Shown: in pieces, positions 53,965 through 63,208 of the stretch
How the letters are laid out: every line of letters starts with the position of its first letter
Position numbering within the stretch: the stretch's first letter is position 1
Assembly (NCBI RefSeq): GCF_016587355.1
Contig: NZ_BNJF01000001.1
Span: forward strand, 1,178,001 to 1,242,000
DNA length: 64,000 nucleotides
Direction of reading: 5' to 3'
Source of the DNA: Ktedonospora formicarum
GTDB lineage: Bacteria > Chloroflexota > Ktedonobacteria > Ktedonobacterales > Ktedonobacteraceae
Notes under the pieces: model-generated
What the model was told of the DNA's origin: nothing
Database searches by the model: none
Seen by the model: only the letters and a program-made list of their open reading frames with translations
Translations under genes and position numbers: made by a program

Positions 53965-54774
53965 ATGTATCGTTTACTCGCGCTTGACCTCGACGGAACC
54001 CTGCTTGATTCTCAGCGACGCATCACACCACGCACGCATCGTGCGTTACAACAGGTCGTAGAGGCTGGTATCACGCTAGTCATCGCGACAGGACAAACAT
54101 TCCCCGCGCTCCTATCCCTCTGCCCAGGAGTCCCCCTCAATGGGCCACAAATCGTCTTCAATGGCGCACAAATTATTAATATCGACGATCAAGCATCACT
54201 CTTTGAACGCCTTGTTCCAACAGAATATATTCTGCCAGCACTCTCAGCTCTGCAAGAACAAGGAATTTCACGCGTCTACCACACCCATGAGCGCGTCTTC
54301 GCCGACGAAGGCACACCCGGCATAGAAGACTGGTATATCCCTCCCGCACCACCCGCCATCATCGTTCGCGATGTCTCGACACTTTATCCACGCCCCTGTA
54401 TTAAGCTCGCTGGTGTGTGCGATCCTGCTGAACTGGCTCGCAAGCGTATCTATTTTGAAGAGCTTTTCGCGCCACGGCTGTATGTGACACAAGCAGCATC
54501 TGATCTAATAGAGTTTCTCCATCCCGAGGCTTCAAAAGGCCATGCTCTGGCCCATATCGCACACCTGCTCGACATCCCCGCCACAGAAATCATAGCCATT
54601 GGTGACAACCATAACGATATAGGGATGCTGCGTTTCGCGGGCCTAGGGATCGCGATGGGGAACGCATCTGAAGAAGTAAAAGCAGCTGCACACTATGTTA
54701 CGAGCAATAACGATGAAGAAGGTGTCGCACTGGCTCTCGAAGGACACATTCTTCCCTTTGTGGCACAACAGTAG
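53965..54774 (+). CDS. Cof-type HAD-IIB sugar phosphatase-like hydrolase
   Basis: A 269-residue protein with the HAD motifs: DLDGTLLDS (Asp at 8 and 10), ATGQTFPA (motif II), the conserved Lys in EASKGHALAHIA (about 193) and GDNHNDIGMLRFAG (motif IV). The cap and order are those of Cof/YidA phosphatases. Physiological substrate is unknown. AGGAG lies 10 bases before the ATG. Confidence 0.9.
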   Translation: MYRLLALDLDGTLLDSQRRITPRTHRALQQVVEAGITLVIATGQTFPALLSLCPGVPLNGPQIVFNGAQIINIDDQASLFERLVPTEYILPALSALQEQGISRVYHTHERVFADEGTPGIEDWYIPPAPPAIIVRDVSTLYPRPCIKLAGVCDPAELARKRIYFEELFAPRLYVTQAASDLIEFLHPEASKGHALAHIAHLLDIPATEIIAIGDNHNDIGMLRFAGLGIAMGNASEEVKAAAHYVTSNNDEEGVALALEGHILPFVAQQ

Positions 54775-54864
54775 CCGAACAGATCATGTGAGGCCCCTCT
54801 GGTATCTACTGAGCCATATGAGGTACTATATAATCTATATGCAGCATTGTGAGGAGAGGTTTCT

Positions 54865-55359
54865 ATGACAGAGAATCAGGCCAAGATCAAGCTAATACCG
54901 GGCGAGATCATTCCCGCCTTTACGCTACCCGGACCCGATGGTATACCCCATAGCCCCTGGGATTATAAGCAGCGTGAGAACCTGCTGCTACTCTTCGTGC
55001 CAAGCCTTACCAACGTGCAGGCGCGAGCATGGATCAGTGGCTTTGCCAAATACTATCGCGAGTTCCGAGATGAGCGATGCGCGATCCTGGCACTGACCCC
55101 CGATCCGGTGGTGGTAAACCTCGAGGCACAGGAAGAACTGAGCCTCCCCTTTCCCCTATTGGCTGATCCACAGGGCAGAGTCATCGCGCGCTTTACCAGA
55201 TGGGATTCCGCCTCGCGCGAGCTGACACCCGGCATTGTGCTGACAGATCGTTATAATGCGCTCTACCAACATGGGTTCGCTGTGGAGGAATCAGAACGAC
55301 CCTCTATTGACGATGTGCTGGCATCACTACGCCATATTAACACGCTCTGTACCCCCTGA
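54865..55359 (+). CDS. Peroxiredoxin-like protein lacking the peroxidatic cysteine
   Basis: A 164-residue thioredoxin-fold protein of the AhpC/TSA shape: GEIIPAFTLPGPDG, LLLLFVPSLTNVQARAW, ILALTPDPV, LPFPLLADPQGRVIARF. The usual PxxxTxxC motif here reads PSLTNVQA, with no cysteine at the active site, so peroxidase activity is unlikely. It precedes the Cys/Met enzyme gene by 62 bases. Role unknown; a redox-sensing or structural relative is inference. Confidence 0.72.
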   Translation: MTENQAKIKLIPGEIIPAFTLPGPDGIPHSPWDYKQRENLLLLFVPSLTNVQARAWISGFAKYYREFRDERCAILALTPDPVVVNLEAQEELSLPFPLLADPQGRVIARFTRWDSASRELTPGIVLTDRYNALYQHGFAVEESERPSIDDVLASLRHINTLCTP

Positions 55360-55421
55360 CGTATCCTGGTCAGGCCGCTCATGCCTGACACTCATTACCC
55401 CAACTAAGAGGTCGCTTGCAC

Positions 55422-56642
55422 ATGACAGAACAAAACGCCACCTGGCACCCTAGCACACAGTTTATCCACGAAAATCGCCAGGCAAGATCACGCTACTTGA
55501 CTGGCACTCCAACGGTTCAACCCATTCATGCCAGCACTACCTACATTCATCAGAATAGTGAGGCACTTGATAGGGCCTTTAGTGGACAAACCCCGGAGGG
55601 CGATCCCGCCTTTGTATACGCCCGCCAGGGCAACCCCAACGCACAGGTCCTTGAAGACGCACTGGCACGAGCAGAGGGCGGTGTAGGAGCCATCACATTT
55701 GGCTCAGGCATGGCAGCCATCAATGCGGCCTTTATCACGGCAGGGCTCACCACAGGCACAAAAGTGCTCGCCTCTAAAGATTTATATGGACCATCCATCG
55801 GCCTCCTACAGGCACACTTTCAGCCAAATGGTGTCGAAATTGTCCTCAAAGACCTCTGTGGGCCAGATGTTGGCGATATTATCAACGCTGAGCAGCCCGA
55901 TGTAATTTATTTAGAGACCATTTCTAATCCCCTTGTTAAGCTCGCAGACCTGGATGCCATCAGCACCGCCGCGCACGCCGTTGGAGCGATCACAATAATC
56001 GATAGCACCTTCGCGACTCCCTATCTTGTGCGTCCGTTAGAGCATGGCTTCGATATGGTGGTACATAGCACTACCAAATATATCAGTGGTCATGGAGACA
56101 GCACAGGAGGCGTAGTCATCAGCGCGAAGAATTCTCTACTTGGGCAGTTACGAGGGAATGCGAATCTCCTGGGCGCGATGCTTAGCCCCTTTGAAGCCCA
56201 CCTGATTATGCGCGGCTTGCGCACTCTAGCCCTACGCATGGAGCGCCATTGTAGCAACGCTTATCAGGTTGCTCACTTCCTGCAACAGCATTCTTCTGTT
56301 GAGCGAGTCTATTATCCTGGTCTCTCTAACCATCCACAGCATACCCTCGCTACACGCTTGCTCAGCGATGAGATGTATGGTGGGTTACTTTCATTCGAGC
56401 TAAAAGAGCAGACGCGAGAGGCCGTCTACGCCTTTATGGATCGCCTCCAATTGTGCCTGGTAGCAACCTCACTAGGCGATGTCTTCTCCCTCGTCAGCTA
56501 TCCTCCTATGTCGTCACACCGGACGCTCAGCGAAAGCGAGCGCCATAGCCTGGGCATCAATGCTGGGTGCATCCGCCTCTCAGTTGGGATCGAACACATC
56601 GACGATATTCTCTCTGATCTCGATCAGGCGTTACGTGGCTAG
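55422..56642 (+). CDS. Cys/Met-metabolism PLP enzyme (cystathionine gamma-synthase type)
   Basis: Start at 55422 (MTEQNATWHP), with AAGAGG upstream. The product is 406 residues, of the trans-sulfuration family. PLP site: FGSGMAAINAAF, the Asp in TIIDSTFATPYL, Lys at about 219 in STTKYISGHGDSTGG. SDEMYGGLLSFEL and VSYPPMSSH occur near the end. It could be cystathionine gamma-synthase, beta-lyase or methionine gamma-lyase; sequence alone does not decide. It ends at a strong bidirectional terminator. Confidence 0.88.
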   Translation: MTEQNATWHPSTQFIHENRQARSRYLTGTPTVQPIHASTTYIHQNSEALDRAFSGQTPEGDPAFVYARQGNPNAQVLEDALARAEGGVGAITFGSGMAAINAAFITAGLTTGTKVLASKDLYGPSIGLLQAHFQPNGVEIVLKDLCGPDVGDIINAEQPDVIYLETISNPLVKLADLDAISTAAHAVGAITIIDSTFATPYLVRPLEHGFDMVVHSTTKYISGHGDSTGGVVISAKNSLLGQLRGNANLLGAMLSPFEAHLIMRGLRTLALRMERHCSNAYQVAHFLQQHSSVERVYYPGLSNHPQHTLATRLLSDEMYGGLLSFELKEQTREAVYAFMDRLQLCLVATSLGDVFSLVSYPPMSSHRTLSESERHSLGINAGCIRLSVGIEHIDDILSDLDQALRG

Positions 56643-56660
56643 CAAGCGTACAAATATAGT

Positions 56661-56715
56661 GCATAGAGGAAGAGGCGCGCATTGCAATTTACAATGCGCG
56701 CCTCTTCCTCTATGC
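56661..56715. terminator. 24-bp perfect bidirectional terminator hairpin
   Basis: A perfect 24-bp stem (56661-56684 with 56692-56715) with a 7-base loop, between the convergent PLP enzyme and BON protein genes. Confidence 0.85.
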
Positions 56716-56733
56716 GTTCTCATACCTGAGAAA

Positions 56734-57735
56734 CTATTTAGTATGGCGAACGTATTTATCGCTTGGAACGTGATCCTTCGACTCCTCGTTTCCCGCGCTC
56801 GATAACACATAGAGCATCGACGCGTTGGGATCGACACGCAACTCGTTCTCAACCGATTGAACACCTGGGAAGCCGCTCACGATTTCCTCAGCAGCAGCAT
56901 GCTGCTTCTTATTATGCACACTTCCGCTCAAGCGCACATGCCCCAGACGCGGATAGACGCCGATGGGAAGATCCTTGGTGCGCTCATCACGAGACATCAC
57001 CATCGCTAGCTCACTTGCCAACTCGTCGTCAGCGATCAGACGATTCTTAATCTCAAGCAGGCCCGCGACACCCATAGCCTGGTCACCGACCATATCAGAT
57101 CGCAGAGAGCTAGAGATATTGCCATCCAGATAGAGTACACTATCCAGTACACGTATCTCCATTCCTCTGAAATCGATATGCAACGGTCCCAGATCAAAGA
57201 TATTTTCCTCAACCTCCGACTGGAGTTCCTGGTCCGAGCGATAGGCAGGTAATGCTTGGAGCGTAGATTCAGGCAAAGAAGCCTCGATACGACCGCTCTC
57301 AAGCTGTTTAAGGTAGGCACGCTCTAGCAAGACATCCAGCCCCTTCAGGCCCTTGGTTACGATATATGCCACTTCCCCATTGTCCGGGTAAACTGCTATC
57401 AGAGAGAGTCCACCCTCCGCTCCCGACTCGACATGGAATACACGCGCATGGCTATCAAACATCGCCGCGCCTGGGGCATCCTTACGCGCCCGCTCAAGCT
57501 CATCGCGCGAGATAGTCAGTGTCACCTTCTCGCTAGAGGCACTGGCAACCGTGTTAAAAGGTACATAGACAGTCCGGCCAAACAAGCGCCCTAGCCGGAT
57601 ACCCAGCACCACCATGCGCCAATTTTTGGCATCGAGGCCGATGTGAGTGAGCACACCACTCTCACCATCGGAGCAATAGACCTTGCTCCCGAAAATAAAC
57701 TTCTGCATCTCTGCTATAGAAGTTGTTGTTTTCAT
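56734..57735 (-). CDS. PRC-barrel/BON-domain protein
   Basis: Start at 57735 (MKTTTSIAEM), with CAGGAA upstream. The product is 333 residues, cytoplasmic or peripherally bound. The first 100 residues resemble a PRC barrel (IFGSKVYCSDGESGVLTHIGLDAKNWRMVVLGI). Two BON-like regions lie in the second half (about 185-245, VLYLDGNISS, and about 260-315, VRLSGSVHNKK). BON domains are usually found in stress-related membrane-binding proteins. No operon partner. Confidence 0.72.
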   Translation of the reverse strand: MKTTTSIAEMQKFIFGSKVYCSDGESGVLTHIGLDAKNWRMVVLGIRLGRLFGRTVYVPFNTVASASSEKVTLTISRDELERARKDAPGAAMFDSHARVFHVESGAEGGLSLIAVYPDNGEVAYIVTKGLKGLDVLLERAYLKQLESGRIEASLPESTLQALPAYRSDQELQSEVEENIFDLGPLHIDFRGMEIRVLDSVLYLDGNISSSLRSDMVGDQAMGVAGLLEIKNRLIADDELASELAMVMSRDERTKDLPIGVYPRLGHVRLSGSVHNKKQHAAAEEIVSGFPGVQSVENELRVDPNASMLYVLSSAGNEESKDHVPSDKYVRHTK

Positions 57736-58043
57736 ATGCAAAATTCCTGATTACTTATGTACTGTGGAATAGAATATGGCTTCTCAAGCGCCAGGCAAGC
57801 ACAATACCCCTTGGCGTGAAGATTTATCTCTCCATATTATGCCACGTTTTTGCACTTCTGTTTAGATACGTAAGATAACCACAATACAGAGTATAGCGCA
57901 AAACACGATTTATCACGAATCTTCAGGATTGTAGCCATATGTAACAACTGGTATGTCTCATAAATCTTGCCACAAGATGGCAAGATTTACATACTAAAAT
58001 AAAGAGCGGAAATAAAAATATAAGCCCAAAGGAGCAACCAACC
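57736..58043. other. Intergenic region with a perfect hairpin
   Basis: A perfect 12-bp stem, taaatcttgcca / tggcaagattta, with a 5-base loop (57961-57989), lies 55 bases before the VOC gene. It could be a regulatory site. Nothing else is seen. Confidence 0.4.
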
Positions 58044-58379
58044 ATGAAACTCAACCATGTTAATCTAACCGTTACCGATGTTCCAGCGGCAGCACACTTT
58101 CTCGAAAAGTATTTCGGATTACGCAACCAGGGTGGAAACCAGGGATTTACAGCACTTTTTGACGACGATGGGCTGGTGCTGACCTTAATGAAAGCAGGCG
58201 AGGTCTCCTATCCAAAAACGTTCCATATTGGATTTGCGCAGGAAAGCGAGGAGCGTGTCAACGAAATCTATCGTCGCATGCGAGAGGACGGATTTGAGGC
58301 GAATCCTCCACAGCGCTCTCATGCCTGGACATTTTATGTTCGCGCGCCAGGAGGCTTTATGGTTGAGGTGATGAGCTAG
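58044..58379 (+). CDS. VOC-family (glyoxalase-like) protein
   Basis: A 111-residue single-domain VOC protein: MKLNHVNLTVTDVPAAAHFLEKYFGL, LTLMKAG, FHIGFAQ and the C-terminal GGFMVEVMS. The metal ligands His-4/His-5 region, His in the middle and terminal Glu are seen. The reaction is unknown. AAAGGAG lies before the ATG. Confidence 0.85.
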   Translation: MKLNHVNLTVTDVPAAAHFLEKYFGLRNQGGNQGFTALFDDDGLVLTLMKAGEVSYPKTFHIGFAQESEERVNEIYRRMREDGFEANPPQRSHAWTFYVRAPGGFMVEVMS

Positions 58380-58412
58380 CACATTTCTCTACGATATCCC
58401 CTTTTATAAACA

Positions 58413-58451
58413 CCCATCTTGAGTGAGACTGGAAGCCTTACTCAAGATGGG
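58413..58451. terminator. Hairpin between convergent genes
   Basis: Arms cccatcttgagt / actcaagatggg form a perfect 12-bp stem with a 15-base loop, between the VOC gene and DUF4126. Confidence 0.7.
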
Positions 58452-58478
58452 CATCAGCGCAAACGCATCCTGAAAGCA

Positions 58479-59072
58479 TCACACAGAGGTAATCATTTCT
58501 GCTTGCTGCTTCCGCAAACGGCGAGCCTTCACCTTCTTATATAGTTTGATACTCACCACGATAAAGAGCACGAGGCACACAGCAACAATAATCACCATCA
58601 CGGCAGGTAAGAAGAGGGAGAGCAAGACAGATAGTGCCATGCCGATATCCTCAAGGATGCTCAAGACAATATTCAATAGGCCTGCCGTGCCTACAGTTGA
58701 AGCGGCACGGGTCGTCGCCTTGGTCGCATGCGTAATGCCCGCGATACTCCCACCTGCGATGAGCGGCACTGCCAGGGCGGCACCCGAAGCATCACCTGTC
58801 GCGGCGGCAGCCACCAACGCACCAGCGATAGGGCGTAGGACTGTATGTATCGCATCCCAGACGTGATCAACACCTGGTATCTTGTCCGCAAAGAGATCAG
58901 CCAGAGCCAGCACAGCTAACCCAATCATAAACCAATCATTTGTCACAAAAGCGAAATCAGGATTGATTTTGTATAGATGAAAGAAGCGTACCGCTATCGA
59001 ATATGAAAGTAGTGGCAGGTACGCGTTTATGCCTGAAGCAAAGGACAAACCATAAGCTGTTCCAATATCCAT
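58479..59072 (-). CDS. DUF4126 membrane protein
   Basis: Start at 59072 (MDIGTAYGL), preceded by AAGGGGA; the frame to 59129 has no ribosome site. The product is 197 residues with about five helices. GLSFASGINAYLPLLSY, PGVDHVWDAIHTVLRPIAGALVAAAATGD and IAGITHATKATTRAAST are DUF4126 features. Function is unknown. The C-terminus is basic. Confidence 0.82.
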   Translation of the reverse strand: MDIGTAYGLSFASGINAYLPLLSYSIAVRFFHLYKINPDFAFVTNDWFMIGLAVLALADLFADKIPGVDHVWDAIHTVLRPIAGALVAAAATGDASGAALAVPLIAGGSIAGITHATKATTRAASTVGTAGLLNIVLSILEDIGMALSVLLSLFLPAVMVIIVAVCLVLFIVVSIKLYKKVKARRLRKQQAEMITSV

Positions 59073-59222
59073 GTGTTCCCCTTGGCGTAGCAACCTCTTT
59101 GAGACGAATAACAATAACGATAAATGCACATCCCCTCATCTTCCATCCATACGGGTTCTACGTAGAAGAACGCATAAACGTTCCCTGGATCAAATGCTCT
59201 ATACATTTCTCCGCAAGAGATG

Positions 59223-60605
59223 CTAGAGGGAAAGATGCAGCATCTCTTCTCGCGAGCCAAAGATACGCTCAAGCGATTCGGGGGCGTAGCGCGCAACGAT
59301 CTCCTCAGTAATGGCATTGGCGCGGCATATCTCGCCAAACATGCTCGCGCTTCGGCGTGGTGTACGTCTCTGCGTCTCTGGGTCCAGGTCTACGAGGCCA
59401 AAGCGAACATGCCAGCCATTGTTCCACTCAAAGTTATCTACCAAAGACCAGTAAAAGTAGCCACGTACTGGAATCCCCTCGACAATAGCACGGTGTATTT
59501 GAGCCAGGTGTTCTAGAATCGCCCCTGGTCGTCTATCATCACGGGTATCGCAGAAGCCATTCTCGGTAATATAGAGCGGCTTATTTCCATGTGTACGCTT
59601 GTAGACCTGCCGGAGCACGCGATAGAGCCCCTCAGGATATATCTCGCCAAAATTCCCATCCAACCCCTCATCATTACGCGTCGACCCAGGACGAATAAAA
59701 CGCCTGCCAAAGGCATCGCTTGTCGCCTGGGGATCAAAGCGCACCATCTCACGTGTATAATAATTAACGCCGTGATAATCCCGCGCCCCCAGCGCACGAT
59801 GAATGCGCGGTGCAAACAGATTAAAAGGAAAAGCGTAACGCCCTTCTTCTGCCGCCTTAAGTGGGCTCCAGTTGAAGTAGGACTCCTGCAAGCCTGACAC
59901 GGCTCGATCAAGCGGGGAGAGAGGGTTTGCAGGATCAAAGAGACGATAGTGCAGGCAGTACCCAATCTGCGCCTGCGGCTGATGCTCACGTATGACATAG
60001 AACGACTCGACATGGGCACGCATCAGATTATGTAACACCTGAATAGCAAGCAACATATTTCGCTCGCCTGGAGGAAACTCTCCCATCTGGTAGCCCTGGA
60101 CAGCATAGACATTTGGTTCATTAATTGTCACCCAGAAATCGCATGCATCAGACAGAGCACGCGTCACATAGGAAACATAGCGTGTGAAGTAACGAATATT
60201 CTCGGCGCGAGCAAAACCACCGCGCTCGATAAACCAGAGCGGCTCCGTAAAATGATGGAGTGTTATCACCGGTTGAATACGTCGACGCCGCAGATCTTGC
60301 AGCATCAGACGATATCGCTCGATAGCTTCACGCTCCCATATACCCTCACGCGACTCAATACGACTCCACTCCAGACTCAAGCGCAGAACGTTATTCTCCA
60401 TCTGCTCCGCCAGATCAAAATCTTGTTCTGCATTCTCCCACCAGTCCGCGGCTCGCCCACACTCCTCCCCGCTAAGGATACCTCCCTCCTGCTCCCAGCG
60501 ATACCACTGATTGTTGGTGTTCCCTCCTTCGCACTGATAGGATGAGGAAGCCGTTCCCCACAGGAAACCAACAGGGAAGCGTAGCTCGTTCCGTCCTGCC
60601 ATCAT
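59223..60605 (-). CDS. GH1 beta-glucosidase
   Basis: A 460-residue family 1 glycosidase. It opens FPVGFLWGTASSSYQCEGG. The acid/base Glu is at about 163 (TINEPN) and the nucleophile Glu at about 348 (ITENGF). Also present are ITLHHFTEPLWF and YFYWSLVDNFEWNNGW. Both catalytic residues are intact; beta-glucosidase or beta-galactosidase activity cannot be separated. It has no signal peptide. Ribosome site AGGTTGG. Confidence 0.92.
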   Translation of the reverse strand: MMAGRNELRFPVGFLWGTASSSYQCEGGNTNNQWYRWEQEGGILSGEECGRAADWWENAEQDFDLAEQMENNVLRLSLEWSRIESREGIWEREAIERYRLMLQDLRRRRIQPVITLHHFTEPLWFIERGGFARAENIRYFTRYVSYVTRALSDACDFWVTINEPNVYAVQGYQMGEFPPGERNMLLAIQVLHNLMRAHVESFYVIREHQPQAQIGYCLHYRLFDPANPLSPLDRAVSGLQESYFNWSPLKAAEEGRYAFPFNLFAPRIHRALGARDYHGVNYYTREMVRFDPQATSDAFGRRFIRPGSTRNDEGLDGNFGEIYPEGLYRVLRQVYKRTHGNKPLYITENGFCDTRDDRRPGAILEHLAQIHRAIVEGIPVRGYFYWSLVDNFEWNNGWHVRFGLVDLDPETQRRTPRRSASMFGEICRANAITEEIVARYAPESLERIFGSREEMLHLSL

Positions 60606-60709
60606 AGCTTTCTTCCAACCTTTCTGTCTGTTTTCTTCATCCTATCACATTGCGCCGCCAATGTAATTTTTCCCTCCTGCCCGCTCATCAAATAAGGCCA
60701 CTTACACAA

Positions 60710-60751
60710 AAGCAACAGCGCCAATCCTCTTGAGAATTGGCGCTGTTGCTT
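60710..60751. terminator. Hairpin terminator
   Basis: A perfect 16-bp stem, aagcaacagcgccaat with attggcgctgttgctt, with a 10-base loop. It is 24 bases from the stop of the flavoprotein gene at 60776 on its downstream side, so it ends the nuoF-flavoprotein operon. Confidence 0.82.
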
Positions 60752-60775
60752 ATCTTGAACTTGTGAGCGATAGAG

Positions 60776-63181
60776 TTACTCGCGGATACCGCGTGGTGCC
60801 AGCGGGCGAACCAGTGGGCTCATGACTGGCAGGCTCTTCTTGCTGCGTGGCAGGCGCTGGCGAACCAGGTAGTCTGGTGCGTTCGCCAGATCCTGCTTCT
60901 CCAATGTGACATCTTCTCCGAAGCGGTTGAAGAATGAGAGCTCGAAGTTGGGAGTCTCACCCAGCGCACCGTGAGGGCAGACCTCGACACAATCACCGCA
61001 GAAGATACAGCGGTCAAGCGCGAAGGCATAGCGTGTCAGGTGGCGCTCCGCCATCATCAGAGAGCCAGTCGGGCAGACCTGAACGCAGGCACCGCAGGAG
61101 ACACAGTCGGTATCATGCAGGCTGACATTAAAGGGCGTTGAGACAATCGTATCGAAGCCCTTACCAAACATGCCATAACAATCAGGGCCAATCACATCAT
61201 GGCAGACGCGTACACACTGCGTGCAGTTAATACACTTGTTGGGATCACGCAGGATGAAGCTATGAGACAGATCTGTATCATAGTCATGATAGTCAGTTGG
61301 CTCACCATCATGGAAGCGATTATCAGCCAGACCATGCTCAATGCTATAACGCTGCAAGTCACACTGTCCAGCAGCTGGGCAGGCGCACTGAAGACAGCGA
61401 GCAGCCTCACGCTGCGCCTGCTCCTGCAGGTATCCCATCTCAATGATGCGGAAGTTGCGCTTGCGCTCTTCATAAGGCAGCATAGGCATCTTGACTTTGG
61501 GCTCGACTGGCTTATAAGGCACAATGTCGAAGAGGTCAGGCTTGCGCTCTTCCAGTTCCAGGCGACGAGCGACCTCGTCCATATCCTCACCCATCAAGAA
61601 GGCATGGACCGAGCGAGCACCCAACTTACCCTGTGCGACGCACTCAATAACCGTCTTCGCGCCCATCTGGCAGTCACCACCAGCGAAGACCGCGTGGCGG
61701 TCGGTCATAAAGTTGTGAGGATTCGTCTGGATGGTGCTCCACTTGGTCCATTTCACGCCCGACTGAACATCAAGTACGCGCTCATCAGGCTTCTGACCAA
61801 TGGCGGGAATGACCGTGTTGCAATCTACCACAAACTCGGAGCCAGGAACAGGCACCGGACGACGGCGACCACTAGAATCAGGCTCACCCAGTTTATTACG
61901 CTGGAATTCGACGCCCTTTACCTTGCCACCCTCAGTAATAATACGAGTCTGGCTGACATAGAGCTGAAGGTGTGTACCCTCGGCCTCACCGTCCTCGACC
62001 TCTTCCTGTGTCGCACCCATCTCACCACGACCGCGACGGTACATAGTATGTACCTTAGCGCCCAGGCGGAGCGAGGTACGTGTGCAGTCAAAAGCGGTGA
62101 AACCACCACCGATTACAACGACCTCATCGCTTTCGCGTACGGGAACAAACTTACCCTCGACCTTTTCACCCAGGAAAGCGATGGCGTTCACTACACCCTC
62201 GGCGTCCTCACCCTCGATCTTCAAAGGGTTACTGGTCCAGGCGCCAATCGCCAGATAGATGGCGTCAAAGCCTTGAGCGAAGAGATCATCGACCGTGAAG
62301 TCCTTGCCAAGCTCGACATTAAACTGGATATCTGCGCCCAGATCAAGCACCTGTTGCAGTTCACGATCCATCATGTCTTTCTGCAAGCGATACTCTGGAA
62401 TACCATAACGCAGCATACCACCAGCCTGCGGCTGCTTATCGAAGATCTTGACATAGTGACCGCGCAGCGTCAGATAGAACGCGGCAGCCATACCGGCAGG
62501 GCCAGCACCCACGACCGCGACCTTCTTACCAGTCGACGGGTCCTTTTCGTAAGGAACGGGTGGATCGAGCAGACAGGTCTCGGCGGCATGTCCATGCATA
62601 CGGCAGATGGCGATCTCTTCATCAACCAGCGCGCGGCGGCAGCCTGTTTGGCAGGGTGCCGGACAAACTAGGCCCAGGATGTAAGGGAAGGGCAGCACCT
62701 CTTTAACCAGGCGTGCAGCCTCCTTCATCGAACCTTGCGCGATCAGCTCCAGGTAGCCAGGGATATCAATGTGTGTTGGGCACTCGACCTGGCAGGGGGG
62801 CTGACAATAAGCGTTATGGTCGGAGAGCATCATCTCCAGATTGGTGCGGCGAATATGGAAAAGCTCATCCGAATTCGTTTGCACCACCATACCTGGCTGC
62901 GCTGGCGTATTGCACGATGGCAGGGGTCGATCCACGCCCTCGATATGCACCAGGCACATGCGGCAGGCAGAGGTTGGCTCCAACTTCTCATCGTTACACA
63001 GGTTAGGGATATCCTCAATCCCATTGTCGATAGCGGCGCTCAGGATGGTCTGGCCCTCATACGCCTGCATGACCTTCCCATCAATCGTAAGCGTAAAGCT
63101 CGGATGGCCTACCTCGTTGCGCACCAGAGGGGTCTGTGCCTGAGCCGTGATAGAGAAATTATCTCGAACTGATATTGCCAT
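60776..63181 (-). CDS. Iron-sulfur flavoprotein: NuoG-like, GltD-like and ferredoxin-like parts
   Basis: An 801-residue redox protein. Residues about 20-110 are a NuoG-type 2Fe-2S domain (LCNDEKLEPTSACRMCLVHI). Residues about 130-215 are a Cys-rich segment (CQPPCQVECPTHIDIPGY, CPAPCQTGCRR). Residues about 220-560 are a GltD-like FAD/NAD(P)H domain with two Rossmann motifs (VAVVGAGPAGMAAAF, VVVIGGGFTAFDC). A Cys-rich C-terminal part has CINCTQCVRVC, CVSCGACVQVCPTG and CIFCGDCVEVCPHG, the last two of 4Fe-4S type. It lies 27 bases after nuoF on the same strand. Together they look like a soluble electron-confurcating or NAD(P)H-linked complex, as in formate dehydrogenase or hydrogenase modules; the partner is not in view. 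Confidence 0.85.
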   Translation of the reverse strand: MAISVRDNFSITAQAQTPLVRNEVGHPSFTLTIDGKVMQAYEGQTILSAAIDNGIEDIPNLCNDEKLEPTSACRMCLVHIEGVDRPLPSCNTPAQPGMVVQTNSDELFHIRRTNLEMMLSDHNAYCQPPCQVECPTHIDIPGYLELIAQGSMKEAARLVKEVLPFPYILGLVCPAPCQTGCRRALVDEEIAICRMHGHAAETCLLDPPVPYEKDPSTGKKVAVVGAGPAGMAAAFYLTLRGHYVKIFDKQPQAGGMLRYGIPEYRLQKDMMDRELQQVLDLGADIQFNVELGKDFTVDDLFAQGFDAIYLAIGAWTSNPLKIEGEDAEGVVNAIAFLGEKVEGKFVPVRESDEVVVIGGGFTAFDCTRTSLRLGAKVHTMYRRGRGEMGATQEEVEDGEAEGTHLQLYVSQTRIITEGGKVKGVEFQRNKLGEPDSSGRRRPVPVPGSEFVVDCNTVIPAIGQKPDERVLDVQSGVKWTKWSTIQTNPHNFMTDRHAVFAGGDCQMGAKTVIECVAQGKLGARSVHAFLMGEDMDEVARRLELEERKPDLFDIVPYKPVEPKVKMPMLPYEERKRNFRIIEMGYLQEQAQREAARCLQCACPAAGQCDLQRYSIEHGLADNRFHDGEPTDYHDYDTDLSHSFILRDPNKCINCTQCVRVCHDVIGPDCYGMFGKGFDTIVSTPFNVSLHDTDCVSCGACVQVCPTGSLMMAERHLTRYAFALDRCIFCGDCVEVCPHGALGETPNFELSFFNRFGEDVTLEKQDLANAPDYLVRQRLPRSKKSLPVMSPLVRPLAPRGIRE

Positions 63182-63208
63182 GAATACTTATCCTCTGTGA
63201 ATCGCTGA

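Noticed and set aside
61199..62671. 490-codon plus-strand frame opposite the flavoprotein gene
   Set aside because: It is antisense to a clear Fe-S flavoprotein; its sequence shows no domain and its length is a by-product of codon bias.
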